In this document: positions 14,265 to 23,796 of the stretch, one piece after another
Layout: each line of letters starts with the position of its first letter
How positions within the stretch are numbered: position 1 is the stretch's first letter
NCBI GenBank assembly: GCA_021730785.1
Contig: JAKFWF010000046.1
Location: forward strand, 62,001 to 126,000
Length of the DNA: 64,000 nucleotides
Reading direction: 5' to 3'
Source of the DNA: Hyphomicrobiaceae bacterium
GTDB taxonomy: Bacteria > Pseudomonadota > Alphaproteobacteria > Rhizobiales > Hyphomicrobiaceae
Notes under the pieces: model-generated
Database searches by the model: none
What the model was told of the DNA's origin: nothing
Seen by the model: the letters and a program-made list of their open reading frames with translations, nothing else
Program-made: the position numbers and the translations under genes

Positions 14265-15398
14265 CTAGCCTGAACCTACGCCTGGAAACACCAGCGCGCT
14301 GGTCGGACTGATCTCGACGCCAACCTCGGCGCCCTTGGCAGGAGCCACCGCCTCGCCGACGCGCACTTTCAGCGGCACTTCGAAACCGCGCACGCCGACC
14401 TCCACATGCGCCATATCGCCGAGGAAGCGCACGTGCAGCACGCGGCCGAACAGCCCCGTGCCGGTGGGCCGCAGCTTGATCGCACGCTGGCGCAGACACA
14501 GGATGCCGGTCTCGCCCTCGATCAGATCGGCCGCATGGAATACGCCGATCGGCGTGTGGATCGCATCTCCGACCACGGGATAGGCAATCTCGTTGATCTC
14601 GGAAAACAGGCGCGCGACGAACAGGTCGGCCGGGTTGCGGTACAAGTCCTCGGCAGTGCCGACCTGCACGATACGCCCGTCGCGCATCACGGCCACCCGG
14701 TCGCCGAGCCGCATCGCCTCCTCGCGGTTGTGCGTGACGATGACCGCGGTGGCGCGCGTCTCCCGCAGCAGACCGAGCGTTTCCTCCTGCATGGTTTCGC
14801 GCAGTTGCACGTCGAGCCCGGAGAACGGCTCGTCCATCAGTATGACGGCCGGGCGTGGTGCCAGCGCACGGGCGAGTGCAACGCGCTGCTGTTCGCCCCC
14901 CGACAGGATGTGGGGGTAGTCATCGGCATAATGCTGCAGGCCGACGCGGGCGAGCATGACTTGCGCCTGGCGCAGCGCTTCGGCCCGTGGCAGCGCCTTC
15001 AGGCCGAACGCCACGTTATCGGCGATGGTCAGGTGCGGGAACAGCGCGAACTCCTGGAACATCAGGCCGACGTTGCGCTTCTCGGGCGGCACGAAGCGGC
15101 TGGGTCCAGCCACCTCCTGCTGGTTGATCAGCACGCGGCCGGCGGATGGCGTCTCGATGCCAGAGATGACCCTGAGCAAGGTGGTCTTGCCGCAGCCGGA
15201 AGGGCCGAGCAGGCACACGATTTCGCCGGGCGCGATCGAGAGCGACACGCCGCGCAGCGCCTGCTTATCGCCAAACCGGCACGCAACCGCATCGAGGGTG
15301 ACTTCGGCTGCGAACGCGACGGCTGCCCGCCCGGCCGGCTCCGACTGTCGCGCCAGGGGCGACGCCTCACGGGCACTGGCTTTGTACCAACTCACCAC
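14265..15398 (-). CDS. ABC transporter ATP-binding protein (Fe3+/spermidine/molybdate importer type), orphan
   Basis: A 377-residue importer-type ATPase. It has Walker A GPSGCGKTT, Q-loop region MFQEFALFPHLTIADN, signature LSGGEQQRVALARA, Walker B VILMDEPFSGLD and a C-terminal TOBE-like region from about 290. The order and the SGLD D-loop fit FbpC/PotA-type proteins. The GTG start at 15398 gives an N-terminal extension of about 30 residues before the conserved LDAVACRFGDKQALRGVSL; the true start may be later. No permease or binding-protein gene is adjacent, so its partners must be elsewhere. Confidence 0.85.
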   Translation of the reverse strand: MVSWYKASAREASPLARQSEPAGRAAVAFAAEVTLDAVACRFGDKQALRGVSLSIAPGEIVCLLGPSGCGKTTLLRVISGIETPSAGRVLINQQEVAGPSRFVPPEKRNVGLMFQEFALFPHLTIADNVAFGLKALPRAEALRQAQVMLARVGLQHYADDYPHILSGGEQQRVALARALAPRPAVILMDEPFSGLDVQLRETMQEETLGLLRETRATAVIVTHNREEAMRLGDRVAVMRDGRIVQVGTAEDLYRNPADLFVARLFSEINEIAYPVVGDAIHTPIGVFHAADLIEGETGILCLRQRAIKLRPTGTGLFGRVLHVRFLGDMAHVEVGVRGFEVPLKVRVGEAVAPAKGAEVGVEISPTSALVFPGVGSG

Positions 15399-15419
15399 TG
15401 GATCTGTGCCTTCGCGTCT

Positions 15420-16283
15420 CTATTCAGTCGAAGGTGCGGGCTTAGCCGCACCCGCTGCCGCCGGCAAGGCGTCGCCTTCGCTCATGCTTTCCCCCTCTTC
15501 GGGCTCGTCGAAGGGCAACTCGGCGGTCACCTCTTCCTCGTCGGCATCGAGCGGCAGTTCGTCCGGCATCAGGGCTGCGACGTCCGTTGGCTCCGGCACG
15601 GCAAAACCGGGCGGTAAATTGTTGTCGAGCAACCCTGCCCCCTTCAGCTCGGCGAGGCCCGGCAGATCCTTGATGCCATCGAGACCGAAGTGGATGAGAA
15701 AATCCTCGGTCGTGCCGTAGGTAACGGGCTTGCCCGGCGCCCGCCTGCGGCCACGCGGGCGGATCCAGCCCGTTTCCAGCAGAACGTCGAGTGTGCCCTT
15801 GGACGTGGTCACGCCGCGGATCTCCTCGATCTCGGCGCGCGTCACCGGCTGGTGATAGGCGATGATGGCGAGCGTTTCGAGTGCGGCGCGCGACAGCCGC
15901 CGTTCCTCCAGCGCATGGCGCTCCAGCAGGTAGCCCAGATCCTCGGCGGTGCGGAAGCACCACTTGCCGGCGACCTTGATCAGATTGATGCCGCGCGGCG
16001 CATAGGTCGCCTGCAGCTCGGCCAGCAGGGCAGCAACGTCGTCGCCATCCTTGATGTGGCTCTTGAGCTTGGCTTCGTCGAGCGGCTCAGAGGCGGCGAA
16101 CAGCAGCGCTTCGAGAATGCGCAGGCGCTGGCTGCGGTCGGTCGCGGCGAGTGCTGCAACCGCCACTTCCGCCGACCGGTCGCCCTGCGGCTGCGCACCG
16201 GGCCCGCTGGCGGCGGCATCTCGGATCGGTTCACCGGTCTCGTCAGGCGCACGCGGCACGATCGATAATCTCGATTGTATCAT
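15420..16283 (-). CDS. scpB: segregation and condensation protein B
   Basis: A 287-residue kleisin-accessory protein with tandem winged helices. RILEALLFAASEPLDEAKLKSHI starts the domain, and LSRAALETLAIIAYHQPVTRAEIEEIRGV is the strongest ScpB signature. The C-terminal 80 residues are acidic and low-complexity, a common variable tail. It works with ScpA and SMC in chromosome compaction and segregation in the cytoplasm. It follows scpA by 59 bp on the same strand, in the usual nagZ-scpA-scpB order. The tatABC genes that often follow are absent here. Confidence 0.93.
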   Translation of the reverse strand: MIQSRLSIVPRAPDETGEPIRDAAASGPGAQPQGDRSAEVAVAALAATDRSQRLRILEALLFAASEPLDEAKLKSHIKDGDDVAALLAELQATYAPRGINLIKVAGKWCFRTAEDLGYLLERHALEERRLSRAALETLAIIAYHQPVTRAEIEEIRGVTTSKGTLDVLLETGWIRPRGRRRAPGKPVTYGTTEDFLIHFGLDGIKDLPGLAELKGAGLLDNNLPPGFAVPEPTDVAALMPDELPLDADEEEVTAELPFDEPEEGESMSEGDALPAAAGAAKPAPSTE

Positions 16284-16342
16284 TTCAAGAACTCCCTATG
16301 GCGCGTGCACGACGCCAGATCAATCGCCACGGCCAGCACCAG

Positions 16343-17227
16343 TTATTCGCCAATTTTCTGCCAGGGCCCGTCTGTGCCGCGCCGGCGCATGTAGATCGGC
16401 GCGAACGGCGCGTCCTGCTTGATCTCGACGAGCCCCTCGCGCGCCATCTCCAACGAGGCACCGAACGACGCCGCGACCACGGTTTTTTCCATTTCGCCGC
16501 CGCTGGCGCCGGCCGGCATGTAGCTTTCGAGGAACATGTCGAGTTGCAGCCAACCGCCGGTCGACGTGCCAACCAGTCGTTCAAGGTGCCGCCGTGCGTC
16601 CTTGATCGACCACACGGTGCGCTGCTTGACCACGTGCACGCTCTTGATTGTGCGCGTACGCTGGCTGGCATAGGCCTGCAGCAGATCGTAGATCTGCGCG
16701 GTGTATTCGGTCTCGCGGATGGTCTTGACGCCCTCGGGGGCACCGCGGGCGAACACGTCGCGCCCGAGCCGGCGGCGGGTGAGCAACTGGGCTGCCGCCT
16801 TGCGCATTGCGTCGAGGCGGGCGAGGCGGAAGGCGAGCCGCTGTGCCAGTTCCTCGCCCGAGAACTCAGGGTCGTCCGACTTCTCGCGCGGCAGCAGCAA
16901 CCGGGATTTGAGAAACGCGAGCCAGGCCGCCATCACCAGATAGTCGGCGGCGATTTCGAGCTTGATGCGTTGCGCTTCGTGGATATAGCCGAGATATTGG
17001 TCGACGAGCGCCAGGATCGAAATGCGCGTCAGATCGACTTTCTGCGTGCGGGCGAGCGCCAGCAGCAAATCGAGTGGGCCCTCAAAGCCCTCGATATCGA
17101 TGACGAGCGCCTCGGCGGCGGCAGCTGCCTCGTCGGGACCGGGCGCGGTCCAGGCCTCGATCGCACGATCGGTCGGCGTTTTTGCATCGTCTTCGGTCAT
17201 CGCGCGGGTCGGATCCTGGGCCAGCAT
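16343..17227 (-). CDS. scpA: segregation and condensation protein A
   Basis: A 294-residue kleisin. The N-terminal signature FEGPLDLLLALARTQKVDLTRISILALVDQYL, at about 50-82, binds the SMC neck, and YLVMAAWLAFLKSRLLLP follows. The C-terminal winged-helix part ends with the RREGLVEIKQDAPFAPIYMR-like segment that contacts the SMC head. An internal Met at residue 10 (MTEDDAKTP) is an alternative start. It lies between nagZ and scpB, all on the minus strand. Confidence 0.93.
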   Translation of the reverse strand: MLAQDPTRAMTEDDAKTPTDRAIEAWTAPGPDEAAAAAEALVIDIEGFEGPLDLLLALARTQKVDLTRISILALVDQYLGYIHEAQRIKLEIAADYLVMAAWLAFLKSRLLLPREKSDDPEFSGEELAQRLAFRLARLDAMRKAAAQLLTRRRLGRDVFARGAPEGVKTIRETEYTAQIYDLLQAYASQRTRTIKSVHVVKQRTVWSIKDARRHLERLVGTSTGGWLQLDMFLESYMPAGASGGEMEKTVVAASFGASLEMAREGLVEIKQDAPFAPIYMRRRGTDGPWQKIGE

Positions 17228-17292
17228 GCGCCAAGGCTACACTGATTCAGGGGGCGAGGCCCAGGTTCTGCAGGCACCACTGGCGGGCACCA

Positions 17293-18333
17293 CTATGCAG
17301 CAGGGTGATGCCCTTGGCTGGCGGCGGCGATCGCCAGGACGCGGGCCAGTGCTGATTCGGCCGCAGCCTGATCGAACGGCTCCACTCGGCGGGTGACGGC
17401 GAGACACTGCTCGAACCGGCGCAGCGCCGCGCCCTGCAGAGCGGGCACGCCGGCCGCCACCGCCTCCATCTCGGCCAGATCACCGCCGCAGTGGAGCGCA
17501 ACGTCACTGCCCGCGCGGATCACGGCTGCCGCGCGATCGACGAACGAACCGCTGAGCGCCTTCATGCCGAGATCATCGCTCATGAGGAACCCGTCGTAGC
17601 CGATCTTGCCGCGGATCACGTCCTCCGTGACGATCGCTGACGTGCTGGCCGGGTGGGCCCTATCGATGGCGCTGAACACCACATGCGCCGTCATTGCAGC
17701 TGGCATGTCGCGCAGCGCATGGAAGGCGGCAAAGCAGGTGGCTTCAAGGTCCGCGCGCGCCGTGGTCACGATCGGCAGTTCGAGATGGCTGTCGGCGTTG
17801 GCGCGGCCATGGCCGGGAATGTGCTTGATCACCGGAACCACGCCGCCCGCCCTGTGGCCGGCCGCCACCGCCCGGCCCAGCGCTGCGATCTGCGGCCAGT
17901 TGCTGCCGAACGCTCGGTCGCCGATGATACTGTGGGCACCCGGCACCGGCACGTCGAGGACTGGCGTGCAGTTGGTATTGATGCCGAGCGCGCGCAGGTC
18001 CTGGGCCGTCAGACGGGCGGCGAGGGTGGCAGCGGTGGTCGCGGCCGGCGGGTCCATCGTGTAGAGCGCTGCGTAGGCTGCGGCCGGCGGCAGTGCGCGC
18101 CAGTGCGGTGGCCGCAGACGCTGGACGCGACCACCCTCCTGGTCGATCAGCACCAGGACATCATCCGAGCCGATCGCTGTCTTGGCGTCCGCAACCAGTT
18201 GCCGGATCTGGTCGGGCGAAACGCAGTTGCGGGCGAACAGGATGATGCCGGCGGGGCGGGTCACAGCCAACAGGCGGCGCTCGCCCTGCTGCAACGTGTC
18301 GCCGGCCAGACCCGTGATGTAGGCGCTGCGCAT
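17293..18333 (-). CDS. nagZ: beta-N-acetylhexosaminidase
   Basis: A 346-residue GH3 enzyme that removes GlcNAc from 1,6-anhydro-MurNAc peptides during cell-wall recycling in the cytoplasm. It has LVLIDQEGGRVQRLRPP early, the family motif KHIPGHGRANADSHLELP with the catalytic His/Asp region at mid-protein, and MSDDLGMKAL with the nucleophile Asp. Length is normal for single-domain NagZ. It is the first gene of the nagZ-scpA-scpB run, 80 bp after the SPOR-domain gene. Confidence 0.94.
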   Translation of the reverse strand: MRSAYITGLAGDTLQQGERRLLAVTRPAGIILFARNCVSPDQIRQLVADAKTAIGSDDVLVLIDQEGGRVQRLRPPHWRALPPAAAYAALYTMDPPAATTAATLAARLTAQDLRALGINTNCTPVLDVPVPGAHSIIGDRAFGSNWPQIAALGRAVAAGHRAGGVVPVIKHIPGHGRANADSHLELPIVTTARADLEATCFAAFHALRDMPAAMTAHVVFSAIDRAHPASTSAIVTEDVIRGKIGYDGFLMSDDLGMKALSGSFVDRAAAVIRAGSDVALHCGGDLAEMEAVAAGVPALQGAALRRFEQCLAVTRRVEPFDQAAAESALARVLAIAAASQGHHPAA

Positions 18334-18412
18334 GGACCCCCCTGCACCTTCGAGGCTGGACGCAAAACGGCGGCCGAAGCCGCCGTTGTCGATTCAATCG
18401 GCACTGCCGAAC

Positions 18413-20266
18413 TCAGTAGGGGCCCGGCCAGCAATCGGCGTAACCCAACGACTTCACGCTGTTGCAGACGCTGACCGCATAGGCCCGCGAGCCGGGCGGG
18501 CCCACGACCGAACGGTAAGTTGTGCCGCGTCCCTGGGCCGACAAATCTGCCTCCTGCACGTCGAACACTTTGCCCTTCAGCACGTCGAGCTTCTCAAGTT
18601 CGGCGTTGACCTTCAAAGCATCTGCACGGCTGCTCTTCGAGGCCACGATGGCGACGAAGTTGCTGCCACCGGCCTTCGGTGCGGCGGCAGCAACCGGAGT
18701 TGCCCCGACGCCAGCAGTTGGCGCCCCTGCCGCCAGATCATCGCGAGTTGCAGCCGACTTCTTCGGCGCTACGGCTTTTTTCTGCACGGCGGCCGGATCG
18801 GCGGTCGGCGTGTTGGCAACGCTCAAGGGCACCGGCACAACGGCACGCGGTTGCGCCACTTCGACGGTTCGGACCCTAGGCTGGGTTGAGATGACCTCGC
18901 CCGTGGTAACTCCAGGCAGCGGGCCAACCGGTCGAGGCTGGCCGCCGACCACCGTCGTGCCCAATGGCGGCGGCGGGAGCGCGACCGAGCCATCGCGGCC
19001 GACGGCATACGTCTGCACGCGCTTGACCCCGTCGCCATCCACCACGCTTGCACCTGCGACAGCACTCGCGCTGCTGGGCTGGGTGCTGCCGGCGGGCGGA
19101 GCGCCTCCGTCGAAGCGTTCCTGCAATTTCGAATCCTGGTTGGCGAACTGCTTGCCGCCTGCATCCGTCGGCTGCGTCTTTGACGGCCCCTTGGGCGCAC
19201 TGATTTTTGCCGGCTGCTCCTTGCCGGCCAAGTCCTTGTTGGGCAGAAATTTCTTGTAGGCGTAAGCGAGCCCGACACCGAACGCCAACGCGCCGACCAG
19301 GGCGGAAACGAGCACCAGCCCGCGCCGGCCCTTGCGCGGTTCTTCCTCTTCGTAGTCCCCTTGTTCGTCGGCTTCATAGGCCGGATCGGTTGCGGCCTGC
19401 ACGGCCTGGCTCTGGTCCGGCTGGTCGTAGGCCACTTGATCGTAGCCGGCCTGCTGCGGCGCATAGCCATTCGCCTCGCCATGCCCGCCGTCACGACGAT
19501 CGTAGGTCGGACTGAGCTGCCACTGCGCCTCGTCGGCCCGGATCGGCTGCTGCAGCGCCGGCTGGCGGCCCTGGTAGGGCATCTGCCCGGGTGCCATGCC
19601 ATAGTCACGCGCATCGCGCGCGGGTGCGTAGTCCTGCTGCTGCGAGGCTGGCTGCTGCAGGGCGCTGGCCGGCGCATAGTTCGAAAAATCGTAGCCACGC
19701 GGGGCCTGCGGCGCCGGGATCTGCGCCTGCGGCGCCGCCGCATATTGGGCATGCTCGGAGGCGGGCTCTGCCCACTGCTCGTACCGGCCACCACGCGCGG
19801 TGGTGGCAGCCGGGGCAGGCTGCGTCATGTGGGAATCATACAGCGAGGGCTGCTGTGCCTGTGGCGCGTACGCAGGCGGCTGGGGCTGGGGCGCTGCCGG
19901 ACGCTGTTGGAGTTGCTGGACAGCGCGCGGATCATAGGGCCGCTGCGTCGGTTCGGCGGCCGGTGCCGCATAGCGATCGAACACCGGCTGATAAGAGGTC
20001 GGCTGCGGCTGTGGTGCGGCCGGATAATAGCCCTGGGGTGCCGCGGGTGCAGGATACCCGGGCGCAGGCGGATAAGGTGCGACCTGCTGCCCGTTGGCAA
20101 AGCCGTTGCCGTGCTGCGGCGGATAGCGATTAGCCTGCCCAGCAGGTGCCGCAGGATAGCTTTCCGGATAAGCATGGCCGGCCGCGGGATCGCGATCCCC
20201 TGCCTGCTGCCATTGCGGCGGTTGTGCACCGCGCGCCGGACCCAATGGACCATTCGACCGAGACAT
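18413..20266 (-). CDS. SPOR-domain cell-envelope protein with long Pro/Gln/Ala-rich N-terminus
   Basis: A 617-residue protein. Roughly the first 270 residues are rich in Pro, Gln, Ala and Tyr and look disordered and cytoplasmic. One membrane helix (GLVLVSALVGALAFGVGLAYAY, about 312-333) follows a basic stretch. The rest is periplasmic, ending in a SPOR domain (FVAIVASKSSRADALKVNAEL onward) that binds denuded septal peptidoglycan. The ATG at 20266 with GAGGGATTTGGA upstream is preferred over an in-frame start at 20296. The position between argS and nagZ is conserved in alphaproteobacteria, supporting a division or cell-wall role. Confidence 0.87.
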   Translation of the reverse strand: MSRSNGPLGPARGAQPPQWQQAGDRDPAAGHAYPESYPAAPAGQANRYPPQHGNGFANGQQVAPYPPAPGYPAPAAPQGYYPAAPQPQPTSYQPVFDRYAAPAAEPTQRPYDPRAVQQLQQRPAAPQPQPPAYAPQAQQPSLYDSHMTQPAPAATTARGGRYEQWAEPASEHAQYAAAPQAQIPAPQAPRGYDFSNYAPASALQQPASQQQDYAPARDARDYGMAPGQMPYQGRQPALQQPIRADEAQWQLSPTYDRRDGGHGEANGYAPQQAGYDQVAYDQPDQSQAVQAATDPAYEADEQGDYEEEEPRKGRRGLVLVSALVGALAFGVGLAYAYKKFLPNKDLAGKEQPAKISAPKGPSKTQPTDAGGKQFANQDSKLQERFDGGAPPAGSTQPSSASAVAGASVVDGDGVKRVQTYAVGRDGSVALPPPPLGTTVVGGQPRPVGPLPGVTTGEVISTQPRVRTVEVAQPRAVVPVPLSVANTPTADPAAVQKKAVAPKKSAATRDDLAAGAPTAGVGATPVAAAAPKAGGSNFVAIVASKSSRADALKVNAELEKLDVLKGKVFDVQEADLSAQGRGTTYRSVVGPPGSRAYAVSVCNSVKSLGYADCWPGPY

Positions 20267-20308
20267 TCCAAATCCCTCGTGCCAATCCCGCTCCAACGAC
20301 TCAGGAGC

Positions 20309-22063
20309 CTAGCGCATCTCCTGCGGAGCTTCGACGCCCAGCACACTAAGTCCAGACGATATCACCTGTTGCGTGGCACCGATAAGAGCCAATCGTGCTG
20401 CTGTGGCAGTTTTGCTGCTGGGTTGTATGAAGCGCAAATGTGGCGAATCATTGCCGCGTGCCCAAAGCTGATGGAACGCCGATGCGACGTCGAACAGATA
20501 GAATGCCAGGCGGTGCGGCTCGTGCGCCCGGGCTGCGCCATTGATAATTTTTGGGAATGCGGCCAATTGTTTCACGAGTTCAATTTCCGCCGCATCGCCG
20601 AGGCTGGACAAGTCGGTCGTGCGGGCCGCGGCCAGATCTAGCTCTGGGAAACTCAGCCTGACGTTGCGAAACACCGATGCTGCACGTGCGTGCGCATACT
20701 GCACATAGAACACCGGATTGTCCTTCGACTGCTCGGTGACCTTGGCAAAATCGAAGTCGAGGGCAGCATCGTTCTTGCGGTACAGCATCATGAAGCGGAC
20801 GGCATCGCGCCCGACTTCATCGACCACGTCGCGCAACGTGATGAAGGTGCCAGACCGCTTGCTCATGGTCAGCGGCTCGCCGTTCTTCATCAGTTTCACG
20901 AACTGGTAGAATTGCACGTCCATTTCGGCGCGCCCCTCGCTCAAGGCCGAAACGGCAGCCTTGATGCGCTTGGCATAGCCGCTGTGATCGGCGCCCAGCA
21001 CGTTGACGAGATGGGTGAAGCCGCGCTTGAGCTTGTCGCGATGATAGGCAAGGTCGGAAGCGAAATAGGTGTAGCCACCGTCCGATTTCTTCAGCGCACG
21101 ATCTAGATCGTCGCCGAACTTGCTGGAGCGAAACAGGGTTTGCGGTCGATCTTCCCAGTCCTCGATCGCCTCGCCCTTGGGCGGCGGCAGGGTGCCGGTG
21201 TAGACGAGATCGCGCTGCTGCAGCCAGGCGATGGTGTCGGCGACGCGATCCTCGCCACCGGCGGTGAGCGAGCGTTCCGAAAAGAACACGTCGTGCTTGA
21301 TGCCGAGGCTGGCAAGATCTTCGCGGATCATGGCGAGCATGGCGGCGATGGCGGTGGCTTTGACTTCGGGCAGCCAGTCGGCTTCGGCCAGACCAAGCAG
21401 CCTCTTGCCATGCTGCTGCGCAAGCGCCGTGCCGACGGGTTTCAGATAGTCGCCTGGATAAAGCCCCTCGGGGATATCGCCGATCGTTTCGCCCAGCGCC
21501 TCGCGGTACCGCAAATGAGCCGACCGGGCGAGCGTGTCGACCTGCCCGCCGGCATCGTTGATGTAGTACTCGCGGGTCACGTCGTAGCCGGCAAAGGCCA
21601 ACAGATTGGCGATGGCATCGCCGACGACCGCATTGCGGCAATGGCCGACGTGCATGGGTCCTGTCGGGTTGGCCGACACGTATTCGACGTTGACTGCGCC
21701 GCCCTGCCCGGCGTTCAAGCGGCCATACCCGGCGCCTTCCTGCAGGATGCTGACGATCTGCTGGTGCCATAGGGCGACGTCGAGCGTGATGTTGATGAAA
21801 CCTGGGCCAGCCGCCTCTGCCTTGGTAACGCGCGGGTCAGCCTTCAGCTTGGCCACCAGCTTGTCGGCAATATCGCGCGGCTTCATGCGTGCGGCCTTGG
21901 CCAGCACCAGCGCGGCATTGGTCGCAAGATCGCCATGCGTCGGATCGCGCGGCGTCTCGACGGCGACCGCGGACAGATCGAGGCCAGCGGGCAAAGCACC
22001 CTCTGCCGCCAGTGCCGCCAGTTGCTCGCGCACCAGCTGCTCGATCGCGGTAAACACGTTCAT
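20309..22063 (-). CDS. argS: arginyl-tRNA synthetase
   Basis: A 584-residue class I synthetase that charges tRNA-Arg. It has the N-terminal Arg-tRNA domain ([20 protein letters not shown]), the HIGH-type motif [19 protein letters not shown] near residue 137, a KMSKS-type MSKRSGTF and the C-terminal DALR anticodon-binding domain. The start at 22063 matches the family; the frame extends to 22099 without family similarity. It lies between dgt and the SPOR-domain gene, all on the same strand. Confidence 0.96.
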   Translation of the reverse strand: MNVFTAIEQLVREQLAALAAEGALPAGLDLSAVAVETPRDPTHGDLATNAALVLAKAARMKPRDIADKLVAKLKADPRVTKAEAAGPGFINITLDVALWHQQIVSILQEGAGYGRLNAGQGGAVNVEYVSANPTGPMHVGHCRNAVVGDAIANLLAFAGYDVTREYYINDAGGQVDTLARSAHLRYREALGETIGDIPEGLYPGDYLKPVGTALAQQHGKRLLGLAEADWLPEVKATAIAAMLAMIREDLASLGIKHDVFFSERSLTAGGEDRVADTIAWLQQRDLVYTGTLPPPKGEAIEDWEDRPQTLFRSSKFGDDLDRALKKSDGGYTYFASDLAYHRDKLKRGFTHLVNVLGADHSGYAKRIKAAVSALSEGRAEMDVQFYQFVKLMKNGEPLTMSKRSGTFITLRDVVDEVGRDAVRFMMLYRKNDAALDFDFAKVTEQSKDNPVFYVQYAHARAASVFRNVRLSFPELDLAAARTTDLSSLGDAAEIELVKQLAAFPKIINGAARAHEPHRLAFYLFDVASAFHQLWARGNDSPHLRFIQPSSKTATAARLALIGATQQVISSGLSVLGVEAPQEMR

Positions 22064-22087
22064 GGGAGACGGCCCTTGGGTGGCATG

Positions 22088-22112
22088 GCACGTTCGCAAC
22101 TGCGAACGGTGC
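22088..22112. repeat. hairpin in the dgt-argS spacer
   Basis: CGTTCGCA and TGCGAACG pair perfectly around AC, and the stem extends to GCAC/GTGC with one bulged G. It lies between the end of dgt and the start of argS. There is no T-run, so it is not a classical terminator; mRNA processing or attenuation is possible. Confidence 0.45.
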
Positions 22113-22123
22113 AGGACCAGCGG

Positions 22124-23350
22124 CTAGCGTAACTCCGGCGTCGCGTCAAACAGGCGGCGGTGCTCGGCGATCGCGTAGCGATCGGTCATGCCGGCAACGA
22201 AGTCCAGGATGACGCGGGCCCGGCCGGCGTCGTCGAGCGCGGCGGCGGCTTCGCGCCACTGCGCGGGCAGAGCAGTTGGCATGCACTGGTAGCGCTGAAA
22301 GAGTTCGCCGACGATCGCCTCGGCACCCGCCATTACGCGCGTCACTCGCTCGTGGCGGTAGACGCGGTTGAACAGGAACTGCTTTAGCCCGACGAGCCCC
22401 GATGCCGTGGCAGCGGAAAAGCCGACGACGGGGGCACCGGCTGCGCGAATGTCATCGGCGTTGCGCGGCCGCAGTGCGCCCAACCGCACCCGACTCGACT
22501 CAACGAGATCGCGGATCAGAAACGTGATCATGCGCCGGGAGATGTCGTAGTTGCGGCGACTGGCCTCGGCGCGGATGGTGTCCCCCGACATGCCGGCTGC
22601 AATGTCGCCGGCGAGCGGCGCCTCGCGAAGATCGGCAATGACGATCAGGCCGGCCCGCAAGCCGTCATCCACGTCATGTGTTGCATAGGCGATGTCGTCG
22701 GCGAGGCTCGCGACCTGGGCTTCGGCGCAGGGCCAGTGCCGATCGTCGAAGCTCTGCCACGACGCAAGCTCGGTGAGGACGCGGCGCACCGGCTCTGGTT
22801 GTGCACCGATCAACGGACCGTTGTGCTTCGCCAGTCCCTCCAGGGTTTCCCAGCTCAGATTGAGGCCATCGAAGGCTGTGTATTTCCGCTCGAGCTTGGT
22901 CACCACCCGCAGGCTCTGCGCATTGTGATCGAACCCGCCAAACCGCGCGTTGGCGGCATCTAGCGCCCGTTCGCCGGCGTGCCCGAAGGGCGGATGGCCG
23001 AGGTCGTGGGCGAGGCCCAGCGCTTCAGCCAGGTCCTCATCAAGGCACAGCTGGCGGGCGACGGTGCGGGCGATCTGCGCCACTTCCAGCGTGTGGGTCA
23101 GGCGCGTTCGGTAATGGTCGCCCTCGTGGAACAGAAACACCTGTGTTTTGTGGGTCAGCCTGCGGAACGCGCTGGCGTGGATGATGCGATCGCGGTCACG
23201 CTGGAACTCGGAGCGGGTCGGGCATGGCGCCTCCGCAAAGCGCCGGCCGCGCGTTGGAGTTGCCGATGCAGCGTAGCCAGCGGTCGCTCGAGCTCCCGGC
23301 GCAAGGTTCGCCCCGAACTCATGATCTGTGCCTGCAATCGCGCTTGCCAT
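22124..23350 (-). CDS. dgt: dNTP triphosphohydrolase (dGTPase-like)
   Basis: A 408-residue HD-domain protein that hydrolyses dNTPs to nucleosides plus triphosphate. It has FRRLTHKTQVF near the N-terminus, the HD ligands in RLTHTLEVAQIARTVARQL and ALGLAHDLGHPPFGHAGE, and DDIAYATHDVDDGL later. Length and absence of the E. coli insert fit the shorter bacterial dNTPase subgroup. The ATG at 23350 (MASAIAGTDHEF) is chosen; the frame runs to 23392. It is divergent from erpA across 113 bp. Confidence 0.92.
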   Translation of the reverse strand: MASAIAGTDHEFGANLAPGARATAGYAASATPTRGRRFAEAPCPTRSEFQRDRDRIIHASAFRRLTHKTQVFLFHEGDHYRTRLTHTLEVAQIARTVARQLCLDEDLAEALGLAHDLGHPPFGHAGERALDAANARFGGFDHNAQSLRVVTKLERKYTAFDGLNLSWETLEGLAKHNGPLIGAQPEPVRRVLTELASWQSFDDRHWPCAEAQVASLADDIAYATHDVDDGLRAGLIVIADLREAPLAGDIAAGMSGDTIRAEASRRNYDISRRMITFLIRDLVESSRVRLGALRPRNADDIRAAGAPVVGFSAATASGLVGLKQFLFNRVYRHERVTRVMAGAEAIVGELFQRYQCMPTALPAQWREAAAALDDAGRARVILDFVAGMTDRYAIAEHRRLFDATPELR

Positions 23351-23463
23351 TCGTCCGCCACGCCTGCCCGTTTGACAATCCCGCATCAGCACCTATCTCA
23401 TGGTATACCTCAAAGTGCTGGAGCCGTGCAGCCGCACGATTCTCTGCCAGGATCGGAATAGCC

Positions 23464-23796
23464 ATGACCACCACCTCCGTCACCGTGACCGAACGCGCGG
23501 CCCACCGCATCAACGAGATCGTGGCGAACGAATCGGCCAACAAGCTGCTCAGGGTCAGCGTCGAGGGCGGCGGCTGCTCGGGCTTCCAATACAAATTCGA
23601 CCTGGTGGCCGCGTCCGAGGCCGATGATCTCGTGATCGAACGCAATGCGGCCCGCGTCCTCGTCGATCCCGTATCGCTCGGCTTCCTTGCCGGCTCCGAG
23701 ATCGACTTCGTCGATGACCTGATCGGCGCCGCGTTCAAGATCCGCAATCCCAACGCCACCGCCTCGTGCGGTTGCGGCACGAGCTTCACGGTTTAG
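23464..23796 (+). CDS. erpA: A-type iron-sulfur carrier, ErpA/HesB family
   Basis: A 110-residue A-type carrier that receives Fe-S clusters and delivers them to apoproteins. The three cluster cysteines are visible, one in GGGCSGFQY and two in the C-terminal SCGCGTSF. The ATG at 23464 is preceded by AGGATCGG-like sequence. The divergent pairing with dgt is conserved in alphaproteobacteria, supporting ErpA rather than IscA, but the two cannot be separated by sequence alone. Its last 11 bp overlap the convergent SOUL-protein gene. Confidence 0.88.
   Translation: MTTTSVTVTERAAHRINEIVANESANKLLRVSVEGGGCSGFQYKFDLVAASEADDLVIERNAARVLVDPVSLGFLAGSEIDFVDDLIGAAFKIRNPNATASCGCGTSFTV

Noticed and set aside
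15300-15345. A third copy of the coding palindrome in the N-terminal extension of the orphan ABC ATPase
   Set aside because: It shares GGAGCCGGCCGG but lacks the complementary left arm, so it is not a palindrome. GC-rich chance similarity is likely.
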